A stretch of 64,000 nt of DNA from Ancylobacter crimeensis (GCF_023016805.1 NZ_JALKCH010000001.1:372001-436000); one strand, 5' to 3'; counted from the first letter of the stretch, positions 8,597-18,330 are shown. Made by a program: numbers and translations. The notes: generated from the sequence alone by a model not told the origin.

Positions 8597-9138
8597 GCGA
8601 TGGGCTCACTTGATTGAACGTCGAGAAATGTACGATGGGGTAAGTTGGATGACGCAAAGGGCTGCTGCCTGCCGCCCATGACCTTGCGGTGCCCGTATGG
8701 GGCGGTCGTCAGCTTTGTCAGACACTGCGCACGACCTGATAAACCTCGATATCACGTCGGCCATGCGAATTTTTCTGCCAAGACCCACTGCTCACCCAAA
8801 TCCGTAAAGCATTTCTGCCGTTACGTCATGAAACGGGGGTAGGCGAGGAACGCAGGCTCCGCGGGCGTCGATTTTGGCATTTGCGCTCGGCGTGCATCGG
8901 GCTGCCCCGCGTACAGGACTGGCGTTGCGCGGCGCGCGTGTCACCATGTGAAAGTGTCTCTGCTACCTACCTAAAGGAACGGCTTGGACAGCGAATGTCA
9001 ACGCCGCGGAGCTTCAATTTTGTGCGTTGCAGCAAAAATCGCAAGGCTTTCGCAAGTCATGGCCGGTGAATTCACCAGTCGAACCCGGAGCGGTCCACTC
9101 TGGGTTCGACATGCTCTTGGAAGAGCTATGCGCGAACG
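8597..9138. other. Intergenic region with no supported gene
   Basis: About 540 bases lie between two genes on the - strand. Short frames on both strands have no ribosome binding site and no recognisable family, so none is called. The stretch probably holds the promoter of the pyruvyl transferase gene and the 3' end of the beta-helix gene transcript. An inverted repeat at 9079-9109 is described separately. Confidence 0.6.
9079..9109 (-). terminator. Hairpin downstream of the beta-helix gene
   Basis: TCGAACCC at 9079-9086 pairs with GGGTTCGA at 9102-9109. The stem extends inward by GGAG/CTCT with one G-U pair, giving 12 pairs and a seven-base loop. It starts about 30 bases after the stop of the - strand beta-helix gene. 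No T-run follows, so it is either a weak or factor-assisted terminator or an mRNA 3'-end stabiliser. Confidence 0.4.
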
Positions 9139-11340
9139 TCAGGGAATTGGCTGCTCAGCCTTTCGTGAAACGTTGGCGCGAACCATCGGGGTGCCGACGG
9201 GTCCTTCGATCATTATTCGGCTGTGCGGGTCTGGCATCTCGTTGTGCTCCACGGCCAGGAGCGCCGCAGAAGCCGGCAGATGTGGGCGCGTTGCCAGTAT
9301 GATCGACGTGCCGAAGCTCAGCGCATTGTCCCGCACGATCATGCCGTAGGTAAGTGTTTGTGCGATCGTACTGTCCTTTTTCGGTCCGGCTGCTATTTCG
9401 ATCACGGTCGGTGCGAGCGGATTGGCGCTTTCGATCCGGTTTCCCAGAATCTGGCCATACCAGGCGGGTTGCGCCATTCCGTAATACAGGCCGCGAATGC
9501 GAATGCCGTCGCTTCTGACGAAGGTATTGCCGGCTATGACGATGTCCATCGATGTTCCGAATACCTGGAGCGCGCCGGCATCGACGAAGCGGTTATGGAG
9601 AATGAGGTAGCGCTCCTGCGCGGGCACGATGGAAATGATGCTGCTCCCGTCCGGTGCAATCGGGAGGGGGCGATCGAGGTCCACGGCCGCGCCACGCTGC
9701 TCCTTAACGCGGGCATATTGGCCCATTCCCCGCCCGGCGACGACATAAAGCGCAGATCCGCGCCAGGTCGTGAAGCGCTGGTTTGGAGGAATATCGTCCG
9801 TCAATGTCAGCTGGTTCGTCTCGCCGGCGACGGCCTTACCGAAGTAAAATCCACCGGGACCGTCGGTGGTCATGGCCTCACGATCCCATCCGTAGATATC
9901 CCTTAATGTATTGTTCTTCATCAGAACAAACTCGGATGATGGCTCGCCGGTAAACATGGTATTGATGCCGCCGCCCGAAGCCTGTAGATCACCGCCATTG
10001 ATTTCGTTGTTTTCAAAAATGACGCGATGGCCACTGCTGATCGAATACCAGCCCTTGCGGCCATTCGTGAATCTGTTGCTGCCGATATAGGCGTCCTGCG
10101 GCCGCAGCAGGACGAGGGCGCGCATCGAACTCATGATGTCGCAATCGACGATCCGGAGGTTTCGACCGCCCGCGAGCACGGCGATGGCGCCGCCACGCTG
10201 GCGGGTGAGCATGGCCTTGAGGCGGTCGTTTACCTCGTCAGGTGAGACATGGCCGCGGAAGGCCGAAGCTCGGATCCGCACACGCTCGATCGTGACGTCA
10301 TGCGCATCGGCGTCGGGATCGGGCGCCACCTGCGCGCCAGATCCGACGTTCCCGGCTGGGGGGGGCGAGGCACCCGCTTCAACGATGTTATTGTGCCGGG
10401 TGGCAACAATGGTGAGGTCGCTCAGGCTGATACCGGATTTGCCGCGGATCATGGCGTCCGGCGGATTATCATCATCCGTCCAGGTCAGAACGGTCGTATC
10501 CGTACTCGCGCCTCGCAGCGCAACATTGTCCGGTATCTCGATCATTCCCGCCAGGCGGTAGTTGCCTGCGGAGAGGCGTACCGTGCCGCCGCCTTTCGCG
10601 GCCACTGCGGCAAGGGCGTCCATGATCGGCCCTGCATCGCGTGCATCCTTGGCGGGCGCCGATGGTGGGGGCACGACCACGACGGCAGGAGACGGTTTGT
10701 TCGGGAGGGCCACCCGCAACGAGCCCAGCGTCTGCCACGTGTTGGAATCGCCATTGCCATTCCAGAGACGCAGCGCGTAGGTGCCAGCAGCTACATCCGC
10801 GGGCAGGGTGAAGCGTGCATCCCAGATATCAGGGGCTGCAGGCTTCAGGAGATGCGTGCGTCCGTCGGCGTCGGTGAGCTCCAGCCGCGCATCTGCGGTT
10901 CGCGCGATGTTTCGGCCGAGAACCCGGATCCAGCCGCCTGGTGTGGCGCTGGCGCCGCGGTCGGCCTGGCTCCAGTACACGGTCGGAGTGTTGAGCCGAC
11001 CGTATGCGTCGCCATCGGGCGAGCGTATGGTGAAGGTATAGGCGCCTTTCGGCAGGTCGCCGGGAACCACGAAGCTGATCGCAGTGTCGCTCACCTCATC
11101 GAGTGGAACGGAGCGGCCTGCAGTCGTTGGTGCAGAACGGTCCGGGGTGCTGGGAAGGGGTGTGATCTCAACCGAACTCGCCGGCGTGAAGCCGGAGCCG
11201 GTGATGACGACGGTATCGTCAGGTTCGACCGGGTCATTGGCCCAGAATATGGACGGTTTGGCGTTAGCGGCAGCGGGAAGAAGAAGGGTGGAAGCAATCA
11301 GCAGTTCAAAAAAAGCTTTAATGGAAGGCTTCCAAGACAT
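9139..11340 (-). CDS. Secreted right-handed beta-helix protein with IPT/TIG-like N-terminal domains
   Basis: A 733-residue exported protein. Residues 1-27 form a signal peptide with probable cleavage after AANA. Two Ig-like repeats follow (about 28-110 and 115-215), the first with the IPT-like VVITGSGFTPAS. A proline-rich linker comes near 220. From about 235 a pectate-lyase-like parallel beta-helix begins with MDALAAVAAKGGGTVRLSAGNY, and coils with repeated N/G ladders run to the C-terminus (for example LHNRFVDAG, IAGNTFVRSDG). This fold is shared by polysaccharide lyases, hydrolases and C5-epimerases. Lying next to UDP-glucuronate and UDP-galacturonate genes, it could cleave or modify the exported polymer. 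No catalytic residues can be assigned by eye, and a purely structural matrix role is possible. Confidence 0.7.
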   Translation of the reverse strand: MSWKPSIKAFFELLIASTLLLPAAANAKPSIFWANDPVEPDDTVVITGSGFTPASSVEITPLPSTPDRSAPTTAGRSVPLDEVSDTAISFVVPGDLPKGAYTFTIRSPDGDAYGRLNTPTVYWSQADRGASATPGGWIRVLGRNIARTADARLELTDADGRTHLLKPAAPDIWDARFTLPADVAAGTYALRLWNGNGDSNTWQTLGSLRVALPNKPSPAVVVVPPPSAPAKDARDAGPIMDALAAVAAKGGGTVRLSAGNYRLAGMIEIPDNVALRGASTDTTVLTWTDDDNPPDAMIRGKSGISLSDLTIVATRHNNIVEAGASPPPAGNVGSGAQVAPDPDADAHDVTIERVRIRASAFRGHVSPDEVNDRLKAMLTRQRGGAIAVLAGGRNLRIVDCDIMSSMRALVLLRPQDAYIGSNRFTNGRKGWYSISSGHRVIFENNEINGGDLQASGGGINTMFTGEPSSEFVLMKNNTLRDIYGWDREAMTTDGPGGFYFGKAVAGETNQLTLTDDIPPNQRFTTWRGSALYVVAGRGMGQYARVKEQRGAAVDLDRPLPIAPDGSSIISIVPAQERYLILHNRFVDAGALQVFGTSMDIVIAGNTFVRSDGIRIRGLYYGMAQPAWYGQILGNRIESANPLAPTVIEIAAGPKKDSTIAQTLTYGMIVRDNALSFGTSIILATRPHLPASAALLAVEHNEMPDPHSRIMIEGPVGTPMVRANVSRKAEQPIP

Positions 11341-11471
11341 TTTTCGACCCTGTTCCTCATATCACAGAACGCAACGACACCATCACAGTATGGCCAGAAT
11401 GTGTGGTCTGGGTCGCGGTGTATCCGTTTGAATACCAGGAACAGGGTTGGTAGGAAGTCTGCTACGATACT

Positions 11472-11513
11472 CCGCGGCCTGAATTCTCGTCGAAAAACGG
11501 CCGCGGTCTTTTT
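11472..11513 (+). terminator. Intrinsic terminator-like hairpin on the + strand
   Basis: CCGCGGCC (11472-11479) and GGCCGCGG (11499-11506) form an eight-pair GC stem with a 19-base loop, followed on the + strand by TCTTTTT. It lies between ugd and the beta-helix gene, both on the - strand, so it has no obvious + strand gene to end. Read on the - strand it has no T-run after the stem. Confidence 0.5.
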
Positions 11514-11538
11514 GCCTACATGAGAGGATCAGGAGAAA

Positions 11539-12906
11539 TCAGCTTTCCTGCGAGGCCTCTTCATACATGCTGAGCGCATGCACGACATGGTCCGTCTTCA
11601 AAGGACGGCCGACACTCTCATAACTGAAGCCGAGAGTTGCCATTTCCGCGGGGCGGTAGATGTTGCGCAGGTCGACGATCACCGGCTTGTTCAAGAGTTC
11701 CTTGATCCTGACGAGATCCAGAGCCCGGAAGGCTTCCCATTCCGTGACGATCACGAGGGCATCGGCGCCCTCGGCGCATTCATACGGGCTGCCGGTGTAG
11801 ACAATGCTGTCGGGAAGGTACTTCTTGGCTTCTTCCATGCCCTCGGGATCGTAGGCGCGGATGCGTGCACCCTTGTCGAGCAGCGCATGGACGATCGAGA
11901 TGGCGGGGGCTTCGCGCATGTCGTCGGTGTTGGGCTTGAAGGTCAGGCCGAGCAGGGCGATGGTGCGGCCGCGCACGTCGCCGTCCAGGCTGGTTGCGAT
12001 CTTTCGTGCCATTGCGGTCTTGCGCGCATCGTTCACGCCGACCACGGTTTCGACGAGGCGGAGCGGGCTGCCGGCTTCCTGTGCCGTGCGCATAAGGGCA
12101 AGTGTGTCCTTGGGGAAGCACGAGCCGCCATAGCCGGGCCCGGCATGCAGGAACTTCGCGCCGATACGCTTGTCGAGGCCAATGCCTCGGGCCACTTCCT
12201 GCACATTAGCCCCGACATTCTCGCAAAGGTCGGCAAGTTCATTGATGAAGGTGATCTTGGTAGCAAGGAAGGCGTTGGCCGCGTACTTGATCAATTCGGA
12301 GGTGCGACGATCCGTGAACAGAATAGGCGAGGCATTCAGAAACAGGGGGCGATAGAGCTCTGCCATCACCTTGCGGGCGCGATCGTTGTCGGTGCCGACG
12401 ACAACCCGGTCCGGACGTTTGAAGTCCTCGATTGCGGCGCCTTCGCGCAGGAATTCCGGATTCGACACCACCGCGATGTCGGCGTCGGGAGCAGCTTCGC
12501 CGATGACGATCTCGACCTCGTCGCCAGTGCCCACCGGTACGGTCGACTTGGTCACTACGACCGTGAAGCCCTGGGAGGCTCGCGCGATCTCTCGTGCGGC
12601 GGCGAAGACATAGGAGAGGTCGGCATGTCCGTCGCCGCGTCGCGATGGGGTGCCCACGGCGATGAACACGGCGTCCGCCTCCGCCACTGCCGGGGTCAGA
12701 TCAGTGGTGAAGCTGAGCCGGCTTGCCTTCACGTTACGGGCAACGAGATCATCCAGCCCCGGCTCATAGATCGGCATGATGTTGTTGCGCAGGGACTGAA
12801 TCTTGCGCTCGTCCTTGTCGACGCACACCACGGTGTGGCCGAAATCCGCGAAACACGCACCTGATACAAGGCCGACATAGCCTGTTCCGATCATCGCGAC
12901 ACGCAC
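11539..12906 (-). CDS. ugd: UDP-glucose 6-dehydrogenase
   Basis: A 455-residue UDP-glucose/GDP-mannose dehydrogenase family enzyme. The Rossmann motif is MRVAMIGTGYVGLVSG (G7-x-G9-x2-G12), and the catalytic cysteine lies in GPGYGGSCFPKDT. It oxidises UDP-glucose twice with NAD+ to give UDP-glucuronate in the cytoplasm. The GTG at 12906 was chosen because AGGA lies about six bases before it and the protein then starts exactly at the Rossmann fold; the longer frame would add 37 residues unlike the family. The gene lies 83 bases downstream of the epimerase on the same strand, so the two probably form an operon making UDP-GlcA and UDP-GalA. Confidence 0.95.
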   Translation of the reverse strand: MRVAMIGTGYVGLVSGACFADFGHTVVCVDKDERKIQSLRNNIMPIYEPGLDDLVARNVKASRLSFTTDLTPAVAEADAVFIAVGTPSRRGDGHADLSYVFAAAREIARASQGFTVVVTKSTVPVGTGDEVEIVIGEAAPDADIAVVSNPEFLREGAAIEDFKRPDRVVVGTDNDRARKVMAELYRPLFLNASPILFTDRRTSELIKYAANAFLATKITFINELADLCENVGANVQEVARGIGLDKRIGAKFLHAGPGYGGSCFPKDTLALMRTAQEAGSPLRLVETVVGVNDARKTAMARKIATSLDGDVRGRTIALLGLTFKPNTDDMREAPAISIVHALLDKGARIRAYDPEGMEEAKKYLPDSIVYTGSPYECAEGADALVIVTEWEAFRALDLVRIKELLNKPVIVDLRNIYRPAEMATLGFSYESVGRPLKTDHVVHALSMYEEASQES

Positions 12907-12989
12907 GTTATCGTCCTTTCTCGTTCCTGATGCCTTCCGCCGTGCAAATGGCGCGCCAGCGCGGCGGAGGATCAACGAAAGCTTGTTGT

Positions 12990-14075
12990 CTAAAGAGCAG
13001 GCGAAGAATCCCCACACATCTCATTGTTAGGCGCGATCTGCCTCAGATAGATGTCGCTGTACCATGTGACGAAACGCCGGACGCCTTCGTCGACCGGTGT
13101 GCGTGGGGCGAAATCGACGGCTTGCTTCAGTGCCGCGACATCCGCATAGGTCGCCTTTACGTCACCGGCCTGCATCGGCAGGAAGTTGCGCACGGCTTTC
13201 CGGCCGCAGGCGGCCTCGACCACATCGATGAGATCGAGAAGTCCAACCGGTTCGCTGTTCCCGATATTATAGATCCGGTACGGCGCAAGCGAGGTTGCCG
13301 GGTCCGGCGCCTCCGCATTCCAGGCGGGATTCGGTGCGGCGGGCTTGTCGATGAGGCGCAGAACGGCTTCGGTCACGTCGTCGATATAGGTGAAATCGCG
13401 CCGCATGGCGCCGTTGTTGAACACGTCGATGGGACGCCCGTGCAGGATCGCGTCCGTGAAGAGGAAGATCGCCATGTCCGGCCGGCCCCAGGGGCCATAG
13501 ACGGTAAAGAAGCGCAAGCCCGTGGTCGGTAGGCCGTAGAGATGGCTATAGGTGTGCGCCATCAGCTCATTGGCCTTCTTCGTGGCGGCATACAGGCTGA
13601 GCGGATGGTCGACGTTGTCTCCGACACGGAAGGGCAGGGCGGCATTGGCGCCATACACCGAGCTGGATGAAGCATAGAGGAGATGCTCCGCTCCGCAGTG
13701 GCGGCACCCTTCCAGTACGTTCAGGAAGCCGAGCAGATTGGAATCGGCATAGGCGTGAGGATTGCTCAGCGAGTACCGCACACCAGCTTGGGCGGCCATA
13801 TGCACGACCTGGCGTGGGCGCAGAGTGGCGAACAGCTCAGCCGTCGCATCGCGATCCGCGAGATCGAGCTTCTGGAAACGGAAACCTTCTTTCCCTTCCA
13901 GCACCGCGAGACGGGCCTGCTTCAGGCGAGGGTCGTAATAGCTGTTGATATTGTCGATGCCGACCACCGGCGTTCCGGTTTCGAGCAGGCGTCGCGCAAT
14001 GTGAAACCCGATGAACCCCGCAGCGCCGGTAACGAGCACAGGCGTTGTCTGGCTATCGCTGGCCTTGTGCGGCAT
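12990..14075 (-). CDS. UDP-glucuronate 4-epimerase (NAD-dependent epimerase/dehydratase)
   Basis: A 361-residue extended short-chain dehydrogenase. It has the TGAAGFIGFH nucleotide-binding motif near residue 15, VVGIDNINSYYDPRLKQ (typical of UDP-glucuronate epimerases of the LspL/Cap1J group), SSSSVYG for the catalytic serine, and YAATKKANE for the Tyr-x3-Lys pair. RRDFTYIDDV near residue 225 is also conserved. It would convert UDP-glucuronate into UDP-galacturonate for acidic polysaccharide or LPS. The ATG at 14075 fits the family start; the longer upstream frame is not family-like. It lies upstream of ugd on the same strand and is divergent from the phosphomannomutase gene. Confidence 0.9.
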   Translation of the reverse strand: MPHKASDSQTTPVLVTGAAGFIGFHIARRLLETGTPVVGIDNINSYYDPRLKQARLAVLEGKEGFRFQKLDLADRDATAELFATLRPRQVVHMAAQAGVRYSLSNPHAYADSNLLGFLNVLEGCRHCGAEHLLYASSSSVYGANAALPFRVGDNVDHPLSLYAATKKANELMAHTYSHLYGLPTTGLRFFTVYGPWGRPDMAIFLFTDAILHGRPIDVFNNGAMRRDFTYIDDVTEAVLRLIDKPAAPNPAWNAEAPDPATSLAPYRIYNIGNSEPVGLLDLIDVVEAACGRKAVRNFLPMQAGDVKATYADVAALKQAVDFAPRTPVDEGVRRFVTWYSDIYLRQIAPNNEMCGDSSPAL

Positions 14076-14291
14076 ACGGTCCGGTCTCACTCTCGGGTGC
14101 CGAAAGGGCAACACCATCCCAGCATAACCATCGTGTGGCATGGCTGGTAGTGCTGCATTGCAACAGTCAACATGGCGAAAGGCTTCGCGCTGCCTTACGC
14201 CCTTATTTTTGCTTCGCACAATACTCGCAAAATGCGCTCGCGCATGGCAGGGTCTGCCACCGCCCTCATCGCATTGGTCACGGAAGGTCGA

Positions 14292-15791
14292 ATGTTCCCG
14301 CGCCCCAAGCCCAGTCTCGTGCCGAACACCGCCGCCTATGAATCCGAGCCCATGGTGAAGCCCACGGGTTTCCGCGAGTACGATGCCCGTTGGCTGTTCG
14401 AGCGCGAAATCAACCTCATGGGTGTGCAGGCGCTCGGCATGGGGCTCGGCACCCTGATCCATGAAGCCGGCGTCCGGCCGGAACTGGTGACAGGCCACGA
14501 TTTTCGCGGCTACTCCGCTTCCATCAAGAATGCGCTGGTCGTCGGCCTGATGGCCGCCGGCATCAAGGTACACGACATCGGGCTCGCTTTGTCGCCGATG
14601 GCCTATTTCGCGCAGTTCGAGCTCGATGTGCCGTGCGTCGCAATGGTGACGGCCTCACACAACGACAATGGCTGGACCGGCGTGAAGATGGGCATGAACC
14701 GCCCGATGACCTTCGGCCCCGACGAGATGAGCCGGTTGAAGGACATCGTGCTGAATGCGGAGTTCAAGCTTCGCGACGGTGGATCCTTCGTCTTCGAGGA
14801 GAACTTCCCGGCTCGTTATATGCGCGATCTCACCGACAGGCCGAAGCTCAGGAACAAGATTCGGGCCGTGGTGGCCTGCGGCAACGGCACGGCCGGCGCA
14901 TTTGCCCCCGCCATCCTCCAAGCGCTGGGGGTCGAGGTGATTCCGCTCGACTGCGAGCTCGATCACACCTTCCCCAAATACAACCCCAATCCCGAAGACA
15001 TGGAAATGCTCCATGCGATGCGGGACGCCGTGCTCGAGCACAAGGCCGATGTCGCCCTCGGCTTTGACGGCGACGGCGACCGTTGCGGCGTGGTGGACGA
15101 CACGGGTGACGAGATCTTCGCGGACAAGGTCGGCGTGCTGCTCGCTCGCGACCTGTCGGCGCTGCATCCCGGCGCGACTTTCGTGGTGGACGTGAAGTCG
15201 ACCGGCCTGTTCGTTACCGACCCGGTGCTGCAGGCGAACGGGGTCAAGGCCGATTACTGGAAGACCGGCCATTCCTACATGAAGCGCCGCGTGAACGAGA
15301 GCGGGGCGCTGGTCGGGTTCGAGAAGTCCGGCCATTACTTCTTCAACAAGCCGGTCGGCCGTGGCTATGACGATGGGCTGGTTTCGGCCATCGCCGTGCT
15401 CGACATGCTGGATCGCAATCCCGGCAAGAAGCTCTCCGAGCTCAAGGATGCGCTGCCCAAGACCTGGTCCTCGCCGACCATGTCGCCGCATTGCGCGGAC
15501 GAGATCAAATACGGCGTGGTCGATCAGGTGGTGAAGCATTTCCAGCAGGTGGCGGCCGACGGCGGTGATGTCGCCGGGCAGAAGATCCGCGACCTTGTTA
15601 CCGTGAACGGGGTGCGCGTGACGGTCGAGGACGGCTCTTGGGGGCTGGTGCGCGCTTCCTCCAACAAGCCGGAACTTGTCGTCGTGGTCGAGAGCCCGGT
15701 TTCGGAGCAGCGGATGCACGATATTTTCCGTGCGGTCGATGGCGTCCTGCGCACGCATCCCGAAGTGGGCGCCTACAACCAGACCATCTGA
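14292..15791 (+). CDS. Phosphomannomutase/phosphoglucomutase
   Basis: A 499-residue alpha-D-phosphohexomutase. The phosphoserine loop TASHN is at residues 120-124 (Ser122), the metal loop reads GFDGDGDRCG, the sugar-binding loop contains GFEKSGHY, and a C-terminal phosphate-binding RASSNKPE is present. It interconverts mannose 6-phosphate and mannose 1-phosphate, and possibly the glucose phosphates. It would feed ManC (18331-19755) for GDP-mannose and possibly UDP-glucose supply for ugd and galE. The ATG at 14292 has GGAAGG about five bases upstream and gives the usual length; the frame runs 40 codons further upstream without family features. Confidence 0.92.
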   Translation: MFPRPKPSLVPNTAAYESEPMVKPTGFREYDARWLFEREINLMGVQALGMGLGTLIHEAGVRPELVTGHDFRGYSASIKNALVVGLMAAGIKVHDIGLALSPMAYFAQFELDVPCVAMVTASHNDNGWTGVKMGMNRPMTFGPDEMSRLKDIVLNAEFKLRDGGSFVFEENFPARYMRDLTDRPKLRNKIRAVVACGNGTAGAFAPAILQALGVEVIPLDCELDHTFPKYNPNPEDMEMLHAMRDAVLEHKADVALGFDGDGDRCGVVDDTGDEIFADKVGVLLARDLSALHPGATFVVDVKSTGLFVTDPVLQANGVKADYWKTGHSYMKRRVNESGALVGFEKSGHYFFNKPVGRGYDDGLVSAIAVLDMLDRNPGKKLSELKDALPKTWSSPTMSPHCADEIKYGVVDQVVKHFQQVAADGGDVAGQKIRDLVTVNGVRVTVEDGSWGLVRASSNKPELVVVVESPVSEQRMHDIFRAVDGVLRTHPEVGAYNQTI

Positions 15792-15840
15792 AGCTCACCA
15801 GCGGCCGCCGGCACTGTCGGCGGCCCCATGGGACAGGTTG

Positions 15841-16218
15841 ATGTCGCTTCTCGCAACACTACCATTTCGCCGGCTCTTCCTCTTTTCAGGCATTGTCTGT
15901 CTGGTGATTATCGCCGTCCTGTCGCTGCTGCCGGCACAGGAGATGGCGCGCACGGGTGCTCCCAAGCAGATGGAGCACTTCATGGCCTATTTCGGCACGG
16001 CGATCTTCTGGGCGGCTGCGTTCTTCGGTATGCCGCGGACCATGTGGCGCGCTGCGGTCTTCCTCGTCGCGCTCGCCGGCGCGATGGAGGGTCTTCAGGC
16101 GTTCTCGCCGGGACGCACGCCGCAGATGCTGGATTTCGTCTTCAGCGGTGCGGGCGCTCTGCTTGGTACGGCTCTCGTGAGCGTCATTGGCCGTCGGTTG
16201 CCGAGCGCGCTGCGTTGA
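15841..16218 (+). CDS. VanZ-like small membrane protein
   Basis: A 125-residue protein with four predicted membrane segments (about 12-30, 43-60, 68-88, 95-113). The EHFMAYFGTA and MEGLQAFSPGRTPQMLDFVFSGAGALLG motifs are typical of the VanZ-like family. Function in Gram-negative bacteria is unknown; members often lie near polysaccharide genes. The ATG at 15841 is preceded by GGACAGG. The gene follows the phosphomannomutase by 49 bases and is convergent with kdsA, leaving only 37 bases between their stops. Confidence 0.75.
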   Translation: MSLLATLPFRRLFLFSGIVCLVIIAVLSLLPAQEMARTGAPKQMEHFMAYFGTAIFWAAAFFGMPRTMWRAAVFLVALAGAMEGLQAFSPGRTPQMLDFVFSGAGALLGTALVSVIGRRLPSALR

Positions 16219-16255
16219 GCGCGCCCGGCCTGCAACGCCTCAGACGCGCGCAAGC

Positions 16256-17113
16256 TCAGAGCTGAGTGGATTTCGCGACCCGGTCGAAGGCCTGAAGCTG
16301 TGCGACCAGATCCTCGAACCGGGAGAGGGGGATCATGTTGGGGCCGTCCGACGGCGCATGATCGGGATCCGGATGCGTCTCGATGAACAGGCCGGCGACC
16401 CCTACCGCCACGGCCGCGCGCGCCAGCACCGGCACGAAGCGGCGCTCGCCGCCCGACGACGTGCCCTGGCCGCCGGGCTGCTGGACCGAATGGGTGGCAT
16501 CGAAGATCACCGGTGCGCCGGTCTGCTCCGCCATGATCGGCAGGGACCGCATGTCCGTGACCAGCGTGTTGTAGCCGAAGGAGGCGCCGCGCTCGGTCAC
16601 CAGCACGTTCGGATTGCCGCTGTCCGTCAGTTTGGCGACGACGTTCTTCATGTCCCAGGGCGCCAGGAACTGGCCCTTCTTGACGTTCACCGTCCGCCCG
16701 GTCTCGGCGGCTGCGATGAGAAGGTCCGTCTGCCGGCACAGAAATGCGGGAATCTGCAGAACATCGACCGCCTCGGCGACGGCCTCGCATTGGGTGGCTT
16801 CATGCACATCGGTGAGCACCGGCATGCCGAACCGCTCGCGAATCTCGGCGAAGACCGGCAGGGCGGCTGACAGACCCATGCCGCGCGCGCCGCGGATCGA
16901 GGTCCGGTTCGCCTTGTCGAAGGATGTCTTGAACACGATGCCGATTCCACGGCGTCCGGCTATCTCATGGATGGCGGCGGCGCATTCCAACGCGTGTTCG
17001 CGACTTTCCATCTGACATGGCCCGGCGATCAGGGCGATCGGCAGGTTGTTGCCGAACCGCACGGAGCCGACGTTGACAATCGCATTGGCGCCGGAGGTGG
17101 CGGTCGTGTTCAT
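16256..17113 (-). CDS. kdsA: 3-deoxy-8-phosphooctulonate synthase (Kdo-8-P synthase)
   Basis: A 285-residue class I DAHP/Kdo8P synthase. Diagnostic segments are [10 protein letters not shown] near residue 28, [12 protein letters not shown] near 60, [10 protein letters not shown] near 94, [11 protein letters not shown] near 144, and [13 protein letters not shown] near 200. It condenses phosphoenolpyruvate with arabinose 5-phosphate to make Kdo-8-phosphate, the precursor of the inner-core LPS sugar Kdo and of some capsules. It lies 22 bases downstream of kdsD on the same strand, so the two successive steps are co-transcribed. Placement in a polysaccharide locus rather than beside pyrG/eno is notable. 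Confidence 0.95.
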   Translation of the reverse strand: MNTTATSGANAIVNVGSVRFGNNLPIALIAGPCQMESREHALECAAAIHEIAGRRGIGIVFKTSFDKANRTSIRGARGMGLSAALPVFAEIRERFGMPVLTDVHEATQCEAVAEAVDVLQIPAFLCRQTDLLIAAAETGRTVNVKKGQFLAPWDMKNVVAKLTDSGNPNVLVTERGASFGYNTLVTDMRSLPIMAEQTGAPVIFDATHSVQQPGGQGTSSGGERRFVPVLARAAVAVGVAGLFIETHPDPDHAPSDGPNMIPLSRFEDLVAQLQAFDRVAKSTQL

Positions 17114-17135
17114 GGATCTCTCCGAGATGCGGGCG

Positions 17136-18155
17136 TCAGGCGACGCCGGCGCGCAGGACGTCGTGGATATGAAGGATGCCGACCGGCGCGTGTTCGGCCA
17201 CGACGAACACGACAGTCACCTGACCGCGATTCATCATGCCGAGCGCGGCGCTCGCGAGTTCGTCCGGGCGCACCACGCGAGGATTCGGGGTCATCACGGT
17301 CTCCACCCGGCGGTCGAGGAGCTCGCCTCCCATCCGACGTCTCAGGTCTCCGTCGGTCACGATGCCGACGAGGGCGCCTTGTGCGTCCACCACGCCGCAG
17401 CAACCGAACCGCTTGCCGGTCATCTCGATAAGGGTCGCGCTCATAGGCGTGCCCAGCGCAACCAGCGGCATGGTTTCGCCGACGTGCATGAGATCGGCCA
17501 CCTTGAGCAGACGCGCGCCGAGCTTGCCGCCGGGATGGAAGATCCGGAAGTCTGAAGGCGAAAAGCCGCGCCGCTCGAGCAGCGCGATCGCCAGGGCGTC
17601 GCCGAGGGCGAGCTGGACCAGGGTCGAGCTCGTCGGTGCCAGCTTGTTCGGGCAGGCTTCCTCCACGCGCGGTAGCTGAAGCACGATGTCGGCAGCACGG
17701 CCGAGCGCGCTAGCCTCATTGCAGGTCATGCCGATGAGCGGGACGGCGAAACGCTTGGCATAGGCGATGATGTCGCTGAGTTCTGCCGTTTCGCCGGACC
17801 ATGAGATAGCCAACAGCACATCGTCCGGGGTGACCATGCCAAGGTCGCCGTGGCTTGCCTCGGCAGCGTGAAGGAACAGCGACGGTGTGCCTGTCGAGGC
17901 GAAGGTCGCGGCAAGCTTTCTTCCGATGTGGCCGCTCTTGCCCATTCCGGTGACGATGACACGCCCGCGGGCGACCTCCATCGCCGCTACGGCCCGGCTT
18001 GTTTCATCGCCGAGGTGTCCGCGCAAAGCTTCAGCAAGCGCACCCATTGCCTGGGATTCGATCGCGACGGTTCGCAGCAGGCCCATCTTCATGCCAGCCT
18101 CACTGCCGGCGTCCGGAAGAGCGGCGTCGGTTCTGTCGCGGAGACTGTCACCCAA
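17136..18155 (-). CDS. kdsD: Arabinose-5-phosphate isomerase (KpsF/GutQ family)
   Basis: A 339-residue protein with an N-terminal SIS sugar-isomerase domain ([20 protein letters not shown] from about residue 69) and two CBS domains in the C-terminal third ([13 protein letters not shown] and [13 protein letters not shown]). It converts ribulose 5-phosphate to arabinose 5-phosphate, the substrate of KdsA directly downstream. The TTG at 18155 has a GAAGGAAAG ribosome binding site. An internal ATG at 18092, with GAGG in front, would give 318 residues and is equally plausible. A capsule-specific KpsF role cannot be separated from LPS KdsD by sequence alone. Confidence 0.9.
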   Translation of the reverse strand: MGDSLRDRTDAALPDAGSEAGMKMGLLRTVAIESQAMGALAEALRGHLGDETSRAVAAMEVARGRVIVTGMGKSGHIGRKLAATFASTGTPSLFLHAAEASHGDLGMVTPDDVLLAISWSGETAELSDIIAYAKRFAVPLIGMTCNEASALGRAADIVLQLPRVEEACPNKLAPTSSTLVQLALGDALAIALLERRGFSPSDFRIFHPGGKLGARLLKVADLMHVGETMPLVALGTPMSATLIEMTGKRFGCCGVVDAQGALVGIVTDGDLRRRMGGELLDRRVETVMTPNPRVVRPDELASAALGMMNRGQVTVVFVVAEHAPVGILHIHDVLRAGVA

Positions 18156-18269
18156 GGCGGCTTTCCTTCACTGATGCGCATGGCAGCATGCGCCGGCACG
18201 GTGGATCGGGTCCCGTCACATAGGATCGTTCCGCGATGAAGGCAAATCTGGGGGCTATGGCCGGACAGC

Positions 18270-18296
18270 AAAAAGGCGCCGGTGCCTTGTGGCGCC
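18270..18296 (-). terminator. Intrinsic terminator after manC
   Basis: On the - strand GGCGCC (18296-18291) pairs with GGCGCC (18280-18275) around a ten-base loop, followed by TTTTT (18274-18270). It lies 35 bases past the manC stop and separates manC from kdsD-kdsA. Confidence 0.6.
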
Positions 18297-18330
18297 GACG
18301 CCTGCAGTGATCCTGAGGGCGTGCCCCCGA

